Positions 12,501-24,360 of a stretch of 64,000 nt of DNA are shown here, piece after piece (the stretch's first letter is position 1; each line of letters opens with the position of its first letter). The stretch is from contig BJKQ01000012.1 of the NCBI GenBank assembly GCA_006538405.1, positions 655,001 through 719,000 on the forward strand, read 5' to 3'. Made by a program: the position numbers and the translations under genes. The DNA comes from Hansfordia pulvinata (lineage: Eukaryota > Ascomycota > Sordariomycetes > Xylariales). The notes beneath the pieces are model-generated. The model was not told the origin of the DNA and made no database searches. It saw nothing but the letters and a program-made list of their open reading frames with translations.

Positions 12501-14577
12501 GAGTCGTGGCACGTGGTGGTGCCACGATCGTGGAGGTGCAAGATGGATCACGTCCTCGCTGGCACCAAGCAGGCCCGAGCCCGCTCTCGGACCCATTGAA
12601 CAAGCTACTGGTGATGAACCAGCCCGAGTCGACAAGCATCCGCGGTAATACTCGTAGACGCGCATCCTCTGGCCACCTGCACATTAGGTACATGTAAGGT
12701 AAGACGAGCCTGGAGGCTTGCAGACAAGGCGCCTCGTGCGTGCCCGACCGGAAGGGCGAGTAGACGGGTGCCTATCTCGTTCCAGGCCGCCCGGCAGCTG
12801 CAACTGCAGTGGAGGCCTCTGCCGTAACAATGTGGTGGGTGAAGGGGTGCGATCCATCCACCGCACTGGTCGTCCAGTACGTACCTCAAGGTGATGGACG
12901 GCACTTGATGCTACCAGCCGATGGATATGCCTGAAATCCACTCATGGCTCGCCGTGCTTCCGCCAATATCGTTCTTACAAGGCAGCTTAGGGACGAGGGC
13001 CTAAAGCAATGATCAAGGTAGTGCTGCCAATACTCTTACAATGTTCGAGGATTTTGACATTTGCTAGACTGATCGCCTTAGGTCATTATCGCAAGATGAA
13101 GGTCCAGGACCTTCGTACTTGTACTTGATCCGTAAGAGGTACGGAGTACGGAGTACTCGTAGCAGCCACAGGAGGTCTTATCCATGTGGAGGCCAGGTTT
13201 GTGGGTGCCACGGGTGCCAGGGTCTGCGACAGAGGATTCCGACAACCCGGGGTACTTGCATCTGCTTGTGCAGAGATACGAGCTTCCAGACGGGGAATCG
13301 CACCTGCATACTTCTATGTACTCTTCTGGGCTCGAAGATGTCTTTATCCCCGGGCTGGCGTCAGCGCGGAGGCCTGCGCTGCCTGCATCTGACCTGGCCG
13401 AGGTCGGCAACCGGCGACGACAAGGTGAGCTGGAGATGCAGCACGGTGCATGCAGAAAGAGGTCGCCCGGTTTCTCATTGAGGCAGGTATTGCAAGGTAG
13501 ATCGATGTAGATCGAGGGCGAGAAGCGCTAAGTTGTACTCCATGCACGTTCCTGCAGATACATGGATGTACGCGACCATTTCTCAATCTTGGGCCGACCT
13601 CGATGCGGCCAAGTTAGGTACGAGTACATACGACCCATGGGACACGGCCAGACGGATGGCATTGGGAGTGAAGTCCAATGACGTGACGTGATGTGACGTC
13701 CACCTTGCAGGCGTCTGGTGGGCTGCTCGACCCCAAAGTGCGGTCCTTGTAGCTGTCAAGTCTCTTCGAATCACCCAAACTGCGGGCAAGGAAAGGTACC
13801 TCCATTGTAACGACTCTCCCGCTTTCCATACCTAGGTACTTACGTACATGTACCTTGCCTACCTGGTATTCAGCGTGCCAGCCTGCAGGGCGATTTGGGC
13901 TGGGGGCGCCGCTGCTGCCGTGGCCGTTTGGCGGCTTGTGCCGTGCATGCGGATGGATGAATGCCAACGTGAGGTGGGTGACTTGGCGGTCGCCTTGCAG
14001 CGGTGCCTGCTGCGCTGTCCAGACCGGGTCTGGCAGCCTTGGAGGATAGAAGGTAAAATACGAGTAGTTGAGGATACATCCGGCTCCGCGTAGGTAGTGA
14101 GCGGAGCGGACGTGCCCCTCGCCCTGCCCAATGATGTGGTTTAGGTATGCGGGTGCTTGTGGCTGCCGTGCTGCCCTGGGGACCCTCTGTTGTAGTTCGA
14201 CCTCATCCATCCAGATGTGAGTGTGGTTCTCAGTCAGAGAGGCCGCACGAGCCCGGAATCAGTGACTGCGATGCGTGCCGCAGTGCCGCAATGGCGGCCC
14301 CCTGCGTAGCCGCCAAGTACCTGTACTCGGGTCCTTGTAGCCCCTTGTGGATTAGCTGCCCGCCCTACTCCCCGACCTCGCGCAGCCTCCACCGGTCTTC
14401 CCACTGCGGGAGCGACTAGGTTGCATCCCCAGCGAAGCCCCAGCGCCCCTGCCCCCCGTGCCCCGTCCCCCTAATCGACTGACACCCACGCAAAACCCAC
14501 CCTAAACAACAACAACAAATCATTCGCCGCCATCACCACATCCCACCTGGGCCGCCCTGTACTGCCCTGCCCGCCTC

Positions 14578-14745
14578 ATGTCCCACGTCCAGCATCAGCA
14601 TCAGCATCCGCAACAGCAACAACAGAAGCCCTACCACTACCACCACTACCGCCACCACTGCGCCTATCGCAGGGCCGCTTCTCCTTCGAACTCTGTCATG
14701 CCAGCACCCCCCGCATGTCTACCTCATGTCCAGCCCGCCATCTGA
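14578..14745 (+). promoter_or_regulatory. uORF overlapping the Kcs1 start codon
   Basis: ATG at 14578 opens a 55-codon frame, His/Gln/Tyr-rich at first, that stops with TGA at 14743-14745. That is 20 bases past the Kcs1 start at 14726 and in a different frame. Ribosomes translating it could not reinitiate upstream of the main start, so it would be expected to lower Kcs1 translation if the leader is transcribed as drawn. The transcription start is not known. Confidence 0.45.
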
Positions 14746-17700
14746 TGCTCCCATCCCTTCGACCCCATCCACCTCTGCTGCAACGGTGAGCTTGCTCGCT
14801 CCCGGCCCTACTCCCGGTGCCGGTGCCGGTGCCGGCTTCGACTCTGGCCCGAAGCCCGCTGTCGCTTCTGCTCCTGCTCTTGCTGCTGCTGACGCCAGCG
14901 CTGCCTCAGCTGCTTCCGCACAACACACTCCCTCCGGCTCGACCTCTCGACGAGCTGGCTCCCTCCTCGACCTGCCGCGTCCCGCCACCGCTCCTCATCT
15001 CTCGGCTCAGCCTTCGGCCCGCTCAGCATCCCCGCCGTTCTGTAATGACGGCTCCAATCCTGTTTCACCGGATGCTCGCGCTTCCACAAACATGGCAGTC
15101 GACCAATCCGTAATCGGTGCCGGCACGGCATCGGGAGCTCGCAGCACCATCCAAGGCAGTGACAGCAAGACCAATGGCAGCGCCGTCAATGCCGTGAGCT
15201 GCACAACCCGAGATCGCGGGGATGCCAACGACGCCAGCAATCTGGCCGACGCCACCACTGCTTTCTCTGCTGCAACGGCCGAAAATCCCAACAACGCATC
15301 CACTTCGGAATCCGCCAATATCACTGGCTGCCCTGCTCCCGCTTCCCCTGCGGACCTAGTCGCACATGTCTCTCCATCTGCAGCATCTGTGAGAGCTAGC
15401 CATGCACAAGACGATGTGCCTGTCCTCTCGGGCTCGTCTGGAATTCCTGCTCCCGTTGTCTCTGACTCCGGCGCAGCCTGCACTCGCAAGGCACCCGCTT
15501 CTCCCGCCTCCGCCGCTGTCGCCGCTGCCGGTGCCCATGCAGCCTCTCCCGCTATAGATCCGCCCCCCTTATCAGACACCCCCCACTCCTCTGCTTGGGC
15601 TCCCGAACTCCAGGATGGCGCCAATGGCAGTGTCGATCTGGGCATTAAAAGGTCCAGACCACCCGCCGCCCTCCAGAAATCTCACGGCGCGTCTTTGCTG
15701 ACCCAAGCTCTCGCCTCTGCCCGCGGTATCCCCTCCCAGCCTGTCCACTCAGAGCCGCAGCAACGTGCAGACTCGGAATCCCAGGAACCACCACGTCATA
15801 TCCTGCCAAACGCCTCTCATCCTCTCGCTCCCACCCTCACCAGCTTCCATTCTCGTCGCTCTGACTCTCCTCCCGTGTCTCCCACTCACGCGCACACGCA
15901 CACGCAGCCTCACGCATCTCCGCGTCCTGGCCCTTCGGCCTCGCCATCCCACCATGCCTCGTCTTCTGGTGAACAGCCTGCCGACCCTTTGACTCCCACG
16001 CTCCCACTCTCAGCTTCGGTGGCTTATATGAGCTCCCCAGCTCATTCCGCAACAACTTCTTCAAAGTACCACACGCCTGACGCCGCGAGGTCTGCGACCA
16101 CCTCGGGCGCCATGTCTATCACCAGTGTAGGCACCATGCCTGTCGCCACAGCTCAGCCCACCCGTTCCAACTTCCTGGGGAGAGGTCGATCCCTTGAGCG
16201 TACCGTCAAGGAGATCAGGCTGCGTTACGACGGCCACTCTGACAACATCGGCGACACCGCCCTTTCGCACCCCGAATGGCAGCTACAGAATCGTCAAGCT
16301 ACCCGGCACGTTTCAGATACGCCCTCAGACGCCCGCGCCCAGTACAGGGCCTGGCGAGCAGACAAGTCCATGTCCATCGGACAGAGCCAGGCCCAGGGAC
16401 AAGAGAAGGCTTGGTCTATAGGCCATGGAGCTGTTTCGGCAGACCACGATGGCCAGGTGGAGAAGTCGATTGCCGAAGTCATGGCTGGAGTCGAGCCTAC
16501 CCGCAGCCGTAAAGCCAGCCACAGTCTGAGGTTCTTCAAAGAAGGCCTGCCGGACGATGGCAACAAGCGCAGAGAGGGACGGCCGCCAGACCAGGAGCGC
16601 ACACGCACCTCCTCGCATACACAAATGACCTCCCCAACATTGGAGACCCTGCACCCAGATCACTTGGTCGCCACGGCCCCGTTGACCCCAATCACCCCCG
16701 GCCTCTCCGCAGAGGACATCCTGCCCCCGGCTGGAGGTGGTTTCCCATTTCCATCCTCTGATTACCCTGCACATGCTCACTACCAGAATTCGCCGTCAAT
16801 CGAAGGTCTGCAACGCCGGGACAGTTCTGATTCCGTTCAGCCGTTTCCACAGTTCGATCAGCAAATTGGGAACCTGACGGGATTAAAACGACGCGAATCG
16901 AGGAAAGAAGGGCACCTGCAATCTATTGGTGAAGACTTGGGGTTGTTACAGGACGCGCGGGGAAGAAGTCCTGGACCGCGAGGCGAAGAGGGTGACGATT
17001 CCTCAGAAGAGAAGATCTCGTCTGCAGTTTTTCTGCCTCACCAAAACCTGCCGGAATCCGATGACGGATCATACGGCGGATCAATCAAGCTCCAAAGCCA
17101 TCATGCTAATCCTCGCCAACCTACGCTCGATGGCATACAATCTTGGCTTGTGAAAGCGAGCGAGGAAGAGAAAGAAACAATTTGTGACGCAGACAGCGAG
17201 CAGGAACGCGATAGTCTGGCAACAGGGGGCACAGCGAAAGACACTCCTGAGACTGTTCGAGCACTTGAGACCCCCGTGAAAGTTGCTGGTGTTTCCCTGA
17301 AGACACCTCAGATAGGGCCCGATCGCCAAGATGATCTAGTTCATGATCATCAACCGGAGCCAGAGCAGCCGCTCGAAGCCATCGAGCTAATCCCGTACAA
17401 ACACCAAGTTGGTGGCCACACCACGATTTGGAGGTTCTCCAAGCGAGCCGTCTGCAAGCAGTTGAATAATCGTGAGAACGAGTTCTACGAGAAGATCGAG
17501 AGATACCACCGTGATCTTCTTCCATTCCTGCCCAGGTATGTGTGAAACCTGTGTCTACCGCCTCAGTCGAGTGTGAGAGGCCGTTTGCTAATCGTGCGCA
17601 GATATATCGGTGTCCTGAACGTCACCTTTCACAAACAGCCCCGCAGACGGTCGACCACACGAAAGGAAACAAATCCCGTGGAAAGCAAATTCGCGGATCA

Positions 17701-19561
17701 GACACCGTCGGACCAGTCAAGCAGCAATGGCAACACAAACGTGCAAAATAGTGCTCTTCAGAGTCCCGTGATGCAACTCAGAGAGCAGCCATTGCCCCAC
17801 CGACGTGTTGTCAGTCAGTCCATGCGCTCGAGCCAATTCACGATCCCTACGGTGAATTTCGTCGATAATCAGCACATCCTCCCGAGAAGTCTTCTATCGC
17901 CTGGTGCCTCAACTTTTGGAATCTCGGACAGAATCCGGAGTTCCTCGGAGGCATCCCTGGCTAGGGCTCGGAGCTCTGCCGATGCACACCCTTTGAAGCC
18001 CACTCTCCCATCTCGTCTTCGTCCGTCCCTGGAAGAGAAACATTCGAACAGCTGGGGCGCTACGTTGGTGAACAAGCGATTCCGAAACGAAGTCTTCAAC
18101 GACGCGTTTCTGAAGCAGCCTGTTGCGGTTCAGCGATACCAACGGCCGGCTTCTCATCAGCGCTTGATTCCACGGCCGTCCCATCTCGAGCAGGTGCCTC
18201 GACCCGCGACGTCGGACGCGTCGGTTGCGCGCGGGAACTCCATGGACGAGAAACGCAGCATGAAACTGACCACTCTTCCCCTGCCTGCTCCTGTTGCTGC
18301 CATTAAAGGCAGTTCGGACGACGGGTCACTCAAAGCGGAGTCTTCGGATCACGTCAAAGACGTTACTGGGACTAGCGCTCCCGAGGTGGAGACTCTGGAA
18401 GAGCACTTTGCGTCGCCGAAGCGCAAACGACGGTATTCCGGGAGTGGCCTCCGACGCAAACCCAAGGAAGTCACCTCGACCGATGGAAGCGGCATGCATC
18501 AATCGCGTGGCGACTTGAAGTACTTTGAGGATGCCGACGACGCAAGTTTGAGAGCCGGCGGCGAGAAGATCACTGTTACCTCGCCATCGGCCGGTCACCA
18601 GGCTACACCAAGTGAAAAGACCAGCCTGCCCGGCGACAGCAACATGGTGTCTCTTGCGCTGCCGCCTTCGGGCATCCCGGCGGAGGCCACAACCGAAGCA
18701 GATGTCTCGAGTATGGAGCCGCCGAGGATTCCAAGGCCAATTAACCCTAAAGAAGCTCAGACACAGCCTGGGTCTCGCAGCGAGTTCTTCCTCCTGCTCG
18801 AGGACTTGACGGCCGGGATGAAAAGGCCATGTATCATGGATCTCAAGATGGGCACGCGGCAGTATGGTGTCGAGGCGAATGCTAAGAAACAAGAGTCTCA
18901 AAGGCGCAAGTGTGCAGGGACAACTTCGAAGAACCTTGGCGTCCGCGTCTGTGGACTTCAAACGTGGAACGTCAAGAGTCAATCCTACATATTCAAGGAC
19001 AAATACTGGGGCCGCGATCTGAAGGCTGGTCGCGAGTTCCAAGCTGCTCTCACGCTCTTCCTGTACGACGGCAGAGATTACACAAGCGTTCTGCGTCACA
19101 TTCCGACTATCCTGCAGAAACTCAATCAGCTGGAGGCCACTGTTAAGCGATGCCGCGGGTACAGGTTCTACGCGGCCAGTCTTCTTATGTTCTACGACGA
19201 AGACACGGCGGACGAGGATGGCGACGCCACGCTGGTGGAGGACTCGACTACCGACTATCCCACGGACACGGAGGACCCATGGGATGCCAAGAAGCGACGC
19301 AGAAGCAAGAAGGAGATCGATTTCAAGATGGCAGACTTCGCCAACAGCGTGACGGCGGGCGATCTGGCCACGGGAAAGCCGTGCCCACCGAATCACCCAG
19401 ACGAACCGGATCGGGGATTCCTCCGCGGTCTTCGCACACTCAAAAGCTACTTTCTCCAAATCCAGCGGGAAATCCGCGAGGAGCTGGGGTTGATAGGACA
19501 GAGGCACAGCTCTGACGTGAACTGCGAGGAAGGCGACACTGACGGGTCAGTCAGCGAATGA
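14726..19561 (+). CDS. KCS1: Inositol hexakisphosphate kinase Kcs1
   Basis: Two exons, 14726-17535 and 17602-19561, joined by a 66-bp intron (GTATGT...GCGCAG, phase 2), give 1589 residues. The first 850 or so residues are Ser/Pro/Ala-rich and probably disordered. The kinase starts near 17380 (PYKHQVGGHTTIW, then an LPFLPRYIGVL stretch across the splice junction). After a long insert it resumes at about 18780 with the inositol-polyphosphate-kinase signature PCIMDLKMG (PxxxDxKxG, 18827-18853), then GVRVCGLQ and, near the end, IDFKMADFANS, which holds the metal-binding Asp region of the family. Kcs1 makes the pyrophosphate IP7 (5-PP-InsP5) from IP6 and so affects phosphate sensing and vacuole biology. 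Length and the split kinase fit fungal Kcs1. The start is the first ATG in this frame after an open, ATG-free leader. Confidence 0.92.
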
Positions 19562-20628
19562 GGCCGGCAAACAACCGCTGGCGGATAATTCTAGTTCTTA
19601 CTTGTGTTTTGATACATCATTGGGGTGTGCGGGCTATTTAGAACGGCACTTTGGGCTGGGGATACAGGATTGGTGGGACAGGCGTTCCTGGAGTGCTTTT
19701 CTTTGCGTGGCTTGCCTGGTCTGACGAGCTCTCTCTTTTTGCTTCACCATACCCCCGCATGTTATCGGCGTCCTGGCTTCTTGACTGCTCCTTGGAACGC
19801 GTGGACCTGGAGCGTTGGTTTTGGGTTGTCATAAGGCCCTTGAAGAAGAGAGCCGCGCGCCAAGGGGTCGGCGTCGAGACGTTTGCTGCGACTGTGCGCG
19901 GGACGGCTGGCGACAACGACGAAATCGGAACGGCAAAATGGCGTAGCGGCTTGGGCGAACACGGAAAAGGATATCTTTTTGACACTGGAGAGCTCTTGTT
20001 CCCCGCCATCGTGACAGCGAGATGCAAGCGCGTGCGCGTGATGCACATAATCGTGCGCCCAAGTCGTCTTGTCATCCCTGCTCACGTCGACGCATCCTCT
20101 CGTATGCCAGCGGGTCAGTCCTGCGTCTCGGACATTTAGAGCGCCCACGCAGAACGTCTGGGCGGTAAGAAGAGTAGAGCCCTTTAGGCTACTTCGGACC
20201 AATACACTTTCTTTACCATTGCAGTCATTTTCTGCTTGTTTTCCATGCACATTGCGGTGAGTGTCGTTATTGCATATGCGGGCATGAGTTGCGTTGGTGA
20301 AGGAGAGCCGTTGCTCCGTCTCCAACCACTGACAAGAGACTTGTCCGTTGGCGGCGCGAGTGTCCATCGCGGGCGCCGCGCGTCGAATGAACGCATGTGG
20401 TGGGACGGATCTTCATCCATGGATAAATCTCTGCCGCATTCTCTACCCGACTTGAAGCGTGAGCCATTGTTGAAGCTCCACCCGCAGCAGCCCCAAAGCC
20501 GACCGGCTCGATCGCCGGCGCTTTCGCCAGGCCTGCTCTCAGTCCGTCTCGCGACCTTGAGTCCGTCTCCAGGAGTCAAGGGACATGCCGAGCTTCTGGC
20601 CCACGAGTGTGTTGCCAAATTTGAACCA

Positions 20629-20664
20629 CCCACGAGAACCCAGGTGCCCACGAGAACCCGGGTG
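20629..20664 (+). repeat. 18-bp tandem duplication
   Basis: CCCACGAGAACCCAGGTG at 20629-20646 is followed directly by CCCACGAGAACCCGGGTG at 20647-20664, with one substitution. Confidence 0.9.
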
Positions 20665-20667
20665 AGT

Positions 20668-20686
20668 GGGTGGGTGGGTGGGTGGG
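20668..20686 (+). other. G-quadruplex motif, five G3 tracts with single-T loops
   Basis: GGG separated by single T five times in a row is the classic very stable parallel quadruplex pattern. It lies about 100 bp beyond the stop of the minus-strand membrane gene and 1.1 kb beyond Kcs1. Confidence 0.75.
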
Positions 20687-20784
20687 TGTGTGGTCAGCTG
20701 CCTGGGCGATCGGTGTTCCTGGCCCCCACAGTTAGCCGTGTCCCATGCCCGATTTTCGATTTTCCGGGGTGCGCCGCGCCTTAC

Positions 20785-22221
20785 CTAAGCACCGGCCCAC
20801 AGAGTCGACAACCCTGCTTCCCTGGCACGCCTGTTCAACGTCTGTGCTACCTCAATGCCCTCTACAATCTGACCTCCCCGGGGTTTCCGCCTCATGTTCT
20901 CCTTCCAGTCCGGTGGCAACCTGCGGCTTCCTTTTTCGACAGGCGCGAACGCATCTCGCATCCCCTGCCGCGTCCATGCCTCCCAGTTGGATCGGTCTCT
21001 GCATTTCTTCAGGATGGGGTCGAGCCACAGGAGACCCTCGGGGTGGAACCGGCTGTAGTCTACCCGCCCTACCCTCTCCTCTGGCGTCCCCTCCTTCTCC
21101 GGCGTGCCAGGAGGGCTGTGCAGGGGGAAAGAGTCCGGGTTCAAAGCCACAATGGCGTTCAGCAGAGCCCGGCGGGAGTTGAGGCGTGCGCGGTAGCAGT
21201 CCAGTTGGACCTCGGCGCAGCATTGGAGCCAGAAACGGACGCCACGAGCCGGCGAAAAGGCCCAGGTCTGCGAGAGGATGCACAGGATGACCCACAGACT
21301 TACGACATAGGCATCCCACCCCTTTGTACAGGCAGACGCGAGAGCCATGCTCCACTGGAGGAGAATCGAGGCGTGCAAAAGTGCACGCCCCGCGAGCCTT
21401 CGATAGCCTTGCGCTGATGCTGCCGCAGCCGCGTCTTCTTGTCGGGTGGGCACGGATGGTCTCGGGGCGAGTGGTCGGTTGAGGAGGGCGTTGACGATGC
21501 TCTTCTCCCCGTAGAAGACATACCATTCGGTGTCGTTGAGGTGTTGGGCCATGATCACCAACCGGTTCTGGTCGCTGCCCGCCGGATCCCGGGTGCCTAG
21601 AGACAGAGGACGCGACACGCCAGCCGCAGCAGCAACAACGGCGATGCCCGTTATTGGCATGGCAAGCAGGAACACTAGGGCTAGCCACAGGCGGAAGAGG
21701 CTGCAGAGCACCAACAGGCCCACGAGGGCGGTCCAGCCGATGGCCTCGGCTATCAGGAACGTCAGAGGGCGGCGCAGCCTACCCTGGTAGCGCTTGCGGG
21801 TTGCGTAGACGAGGTTAATGGTCTGAGTGCGCGCACCGGACCGAGGAACGCCGCCATTTGGGTGTGGCACATCGGCGGTGTGCAGGCCCTCGAGAATGAG
21901 GCGCAGTGTCGCGGGGCTTGGGGTGGCATACTTGTCGCCGTAGCGACCATCGAGACAGACGTAGCCTGGGGTCTGGCCGGTTCGGTCGAGGCAGCATGGC
22001 TGGGGCTGAGAAGCGCCAGTCTGGTCGAGGAGCAGGCGGCTACCGGCCGGGGTGATGGTCCAAAGCCAGAGAGGAACCAGGCCGGCGAGCTGGAAGAGGT
22101 GGAAGGTGCGCGTGATGTCGACGAAGCTGGCAAGGACGGTCAGGGGTAGGAGGCCAGCGAGCTCCTGCGACCAGGCCGGGCCGAGCATCGCTTGGAACTG
22201 GGACACGACGTCGTGGAACAT
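20785..22221 (-). CDS. Multi-spanning membrane protein, unknown function
   Basis: Single exon, 478 residues, with ATG at 22221. Hydrophobic stretches suggest membrane segments at roughly residues 20-60 (LAGLLPLTVLASFV, LAGLVPLWLW), 150-205 (TALVGLLVLCSLF, LALVFLLAMPITGIAVV) and 290-330 (LHASILLQWSMALA, VVSLWVILCILS). Between the second and third groups is a soluble loop with EWYVFYGEKSIVNALLNRP. The C-terminal 130 residues are hydrophilic, with SRFHPEGLLWLDPILKK. I recognise no named family. It resembles the anonymous fungus-specific membrane proteins often annotated as hypothetical. An uninterrupted, amino-acid-balanced frame of this length with clustered hydrophobic segments supports a real gene. 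Confidence 0.75.
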   Translation of the reverse strand: MFHDVVSQFQAMLGPAWSQELAGLLPLTVLASFVDITRTFHLFQLAGLVPLWLWTITPAGSRLLLDQTGASQPQPCCLDRTGQTPGYVCLDGRYGDKYATPSPATLRLILEGLHTADVPHPNGGVPRSGARTQTINLVYATRKRYQGRLRRPLTFLIAEAIGWTALVGLLVLCSLFRLWLALVFLLAMPITGIAVVAAAAGVSRPLSLGTRDPAGSDQNRLVIMAQHLNDTEWYVFYGEKSIVNALLNRPLAPRPSVPTRQEDAAAAASAQGYRRLAGRALLHASILLQWSMALASACTKGWDAYVVSLWVILCILSQTWAFSPARGVRFWLQCCAEVQLDCYRARLNSRRALLNAIVALNPDSFPLHSPPGTPEKEGTPEERVGRVDYSRFHPEGLLWLDPILKKCRDRSNWEAWTRQGMRDAFAPVEKGSRRLPPDWKENMRRKPRGGQIVEGIEVAQTLNRRAREAGLSTLWAGA

Positions 22222-23243
22222 GGCGGATGAGCTGCGGACGATGACAACGATGAATTGAATGTTGTTACGGCTACTGGACCTGACCTACCCAGGTACATTA
22301 GGTACATATTATACGGCTGATTATTATGGAAAGCGCAACCCCGTGATGGGAGGCAGCGGGAATCGTGGGGGTCAGTCGTCGTCACGAAAGCCTAAGGTTC
22401 GGACGTAAGGTTGTTCCATGACGGCCGTGCGGAAGCCAGGTTCATGGTCCAGCATGTAAGGACTGCCCGTAAGCAGGCACGCATGTATGATAGGCACAGT
22501 GCTTGGGTGAGGAAGCTACATGTAGGTAAGAACGACGGAGGCCCTCGGCGATCCATTCAGGCGCCTGAAAACGGACCACATGGGACGCGGTCCAATGGCT
22601 TGGTTTGGTGCTCATGGCATTGCGAGATCGCATGAGGGTAGCTCGATCTAGTCCACGAGCACGCCCGTGCTGTGCTGAGCTCAGCCTCCGGCTTGATCTT
22701 GCAGAAGGCCCCTACAGGAGAGGCCGCCGCGGACCGGGGGGCTATGAAGGCGACAATGCATCGGAGATGGATCTGTATGGACTGCACATCGATGGGGGAG
22801 GGGCGTGATGTCCAATGTTCGTTCGGCAGTGGATCCCGGCGGACGGGCACCTACCTATAGGGAAGCGCGGATCTACGAGCTGTAGTGACAGGTCGGCCGG
22901 TGGCGGGGCTGAGCCGCAGGCGCTCACAGCAACGCGGGGGAGCCAAGGCACGTTGCGCCATCCCGTTCGCCGTCGCTCGGTCACATTGTCATTGTCTGCA
23001 CGGCGCGGGCGGCAGGGCATGGAACCGGGGTCGCATGAGGCCTACATACATACTGAATGTGCCGGTGTTCTTACACCCATGGCCAGGATTGCATGGTTCC
23101 AATGGATGTTTTGCATCATATCCGGAGGTTGCCTTAGTTGGCTACCTTTATGACAGTAGAGACGAGGCGGAACCTGACTGGACAGCTCGAATGAGGCGCG
23201 TGTCAGCAGCCAATGGCAGCCCAGTGATCGCGATGCTGCGTTT

Positions 23244-23287
23244 TGACGCTCGGAACGAGAGCTCCTGACGTTCGAAACGAGAGCTCC
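23244..23287 (+). repeat. 22-bp tandem repeat, two copies
   Basis: Units 23244-23265 and 23266-23287 share TGACG, a C/T, TCG, a G/A and AACGAGAGCTCC. They differ at two positions. Confidence 0.9.
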
Positions 23288-23650
23288 AGGGCATCGTGAC
23301 TCATCCACGGCTGAGGCTGTCGATTTCACCATTCAATGTTGCACTTCTGCGTACATTCATCAGTGTACGGGTCATCCTCATGACGGGATATACCTACTTG
23401 ACGCGGCAGGGCCGGAGGTTAGGTACCTAATATATAATATATACATGTAAATCAGGTAGACGCGTGGCCCTGCGGACTGTCGTCACCGGCAGGCGCGACG
23501 GGCCTGCTTCCAATCGACCCCTTGGGAAGCGACATCACATCAGCCCGGCGGCTCGCGAGGCCGAACCTTCCACTGTGTTCCATCAAATGCCTCCGACGGG
23601 AAGCCACGTGACCCACGGTTGCTGCGTGTCGGTCGGAGGGAGCCCGTGTG

Positions 23651-23712
23651 CGAGACGAGACGAGGCGAGACGAGACAACCTCACACGACAGGAGATGGGA
23701 CGAGACGAGACG
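23651..23712 (+). repeat. GACGA-rich imperfect pentamer repeat
   Basis: Blocks of GAGAC/GACGA recur (23651-23676 and again 23700-23712) with unrelated bases between them. Simple sequence only. Confidence 0.7.
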
Positions 23713-24360
23713 GTTCTGCCTTCGAGAATGCCTTGCTTGGGTCGGGTCCATCCAATCCCGTCCAACCCATGTGCAGTCAAAGGTACATGTACCAACCTAC
23801 CACCTATCAGTTGAGGTCTTTGCCGATATCTAGACAATCAAGGCCGGGCCCAGGCAGACTGCTGATCTCATCCCGTCACCACGCGGTTTTCCTGTCCGGG
23901 TCTCCCGCTCACCACCATCGAATGGATGCTACCGAGCCGACTTCAGCTGCAGCCCTGTGCTGCCGTGGCCCAGTTGATGCCGCTCCTGCTGGAAACGACG
24001 ACAGACCGCAAGCCTAGACGATCATGGGACCGACAGAGACAGCAAAGCTTACATGGCAAGTCCGCCTGGGTCCGGCTGCAACTTGCTCACCCGCTGAGCC
24101 TGGCGAATCGTATCAACGCGGCCAGATCGCCCCCCTACGCGCACTATCAGAATGCCCATTTATGTTGAGGCCCTCTGTCTCCCTGCATAGAGCCGAGGCC
24201 CCTAAGAGCTTGCGTTCGTCGTCACCGTTCGTCAGTCTCGCCGGATCGGATCCAGCTTCGAGGGATAAAAGTGCTGGCAAGTCCCGGATATCGCCAGGAG
24301 CCGCAAGGCTCGTCTCTCTTGCTCGTCTGTTAGGCACACTCTCCACAGAGCCTCGAAAAC

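Larger units (their letters stand above)
7940..14577. other. Gene-poor region, 6.6 kb
   Basis: No frame here shows a recognisable domain, believable signal peptide or splice structure. The longest candidates (for example minus 9507-10013 and minus 13614-14210) overlap equally long frames on the other strand. It holds a G14 run (9074-9087), a 51-bp tandem repeat (9401-9502), many GTACCTA-type words (for example 12343-12356 and 13826-13856), and close to Kcs1 a pyrimidine-rich, CAACAA-containing leader (about 14500-14577). A non-coding RNA or a small multi-exon gene cannot be excluded. Confidence 0.5.
19562..20784. other. Convergent intergenic region
   Basis: This lies between the stop of Kcs1 (plus) and the stop of the membrane protein (minus). 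No supported gene. It contains an 18-bp tandem duplication (20629-20664) and a G-quadruplex motif (20668-20686). Confidence 0.6.
22222..24360. other. Divergent intergenic region, 2.1 kb
   Basis: It separates the minus-strand membrane gene and the plus-strand HET-ANK gene, so it should hold both promoters. No supported gene. It contains GTACCTA-type words (22285-22310, and the palindrome TTAGGTACCTAA at 23419-23430 beside an AT-rich patch), a 22-bp tandem repeat (23244-23287) and GACGA-rich DNA (23651-23712). A GATAAAAG box lies about 95 bp before the HET-ANK start. Confidence 0.55.
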
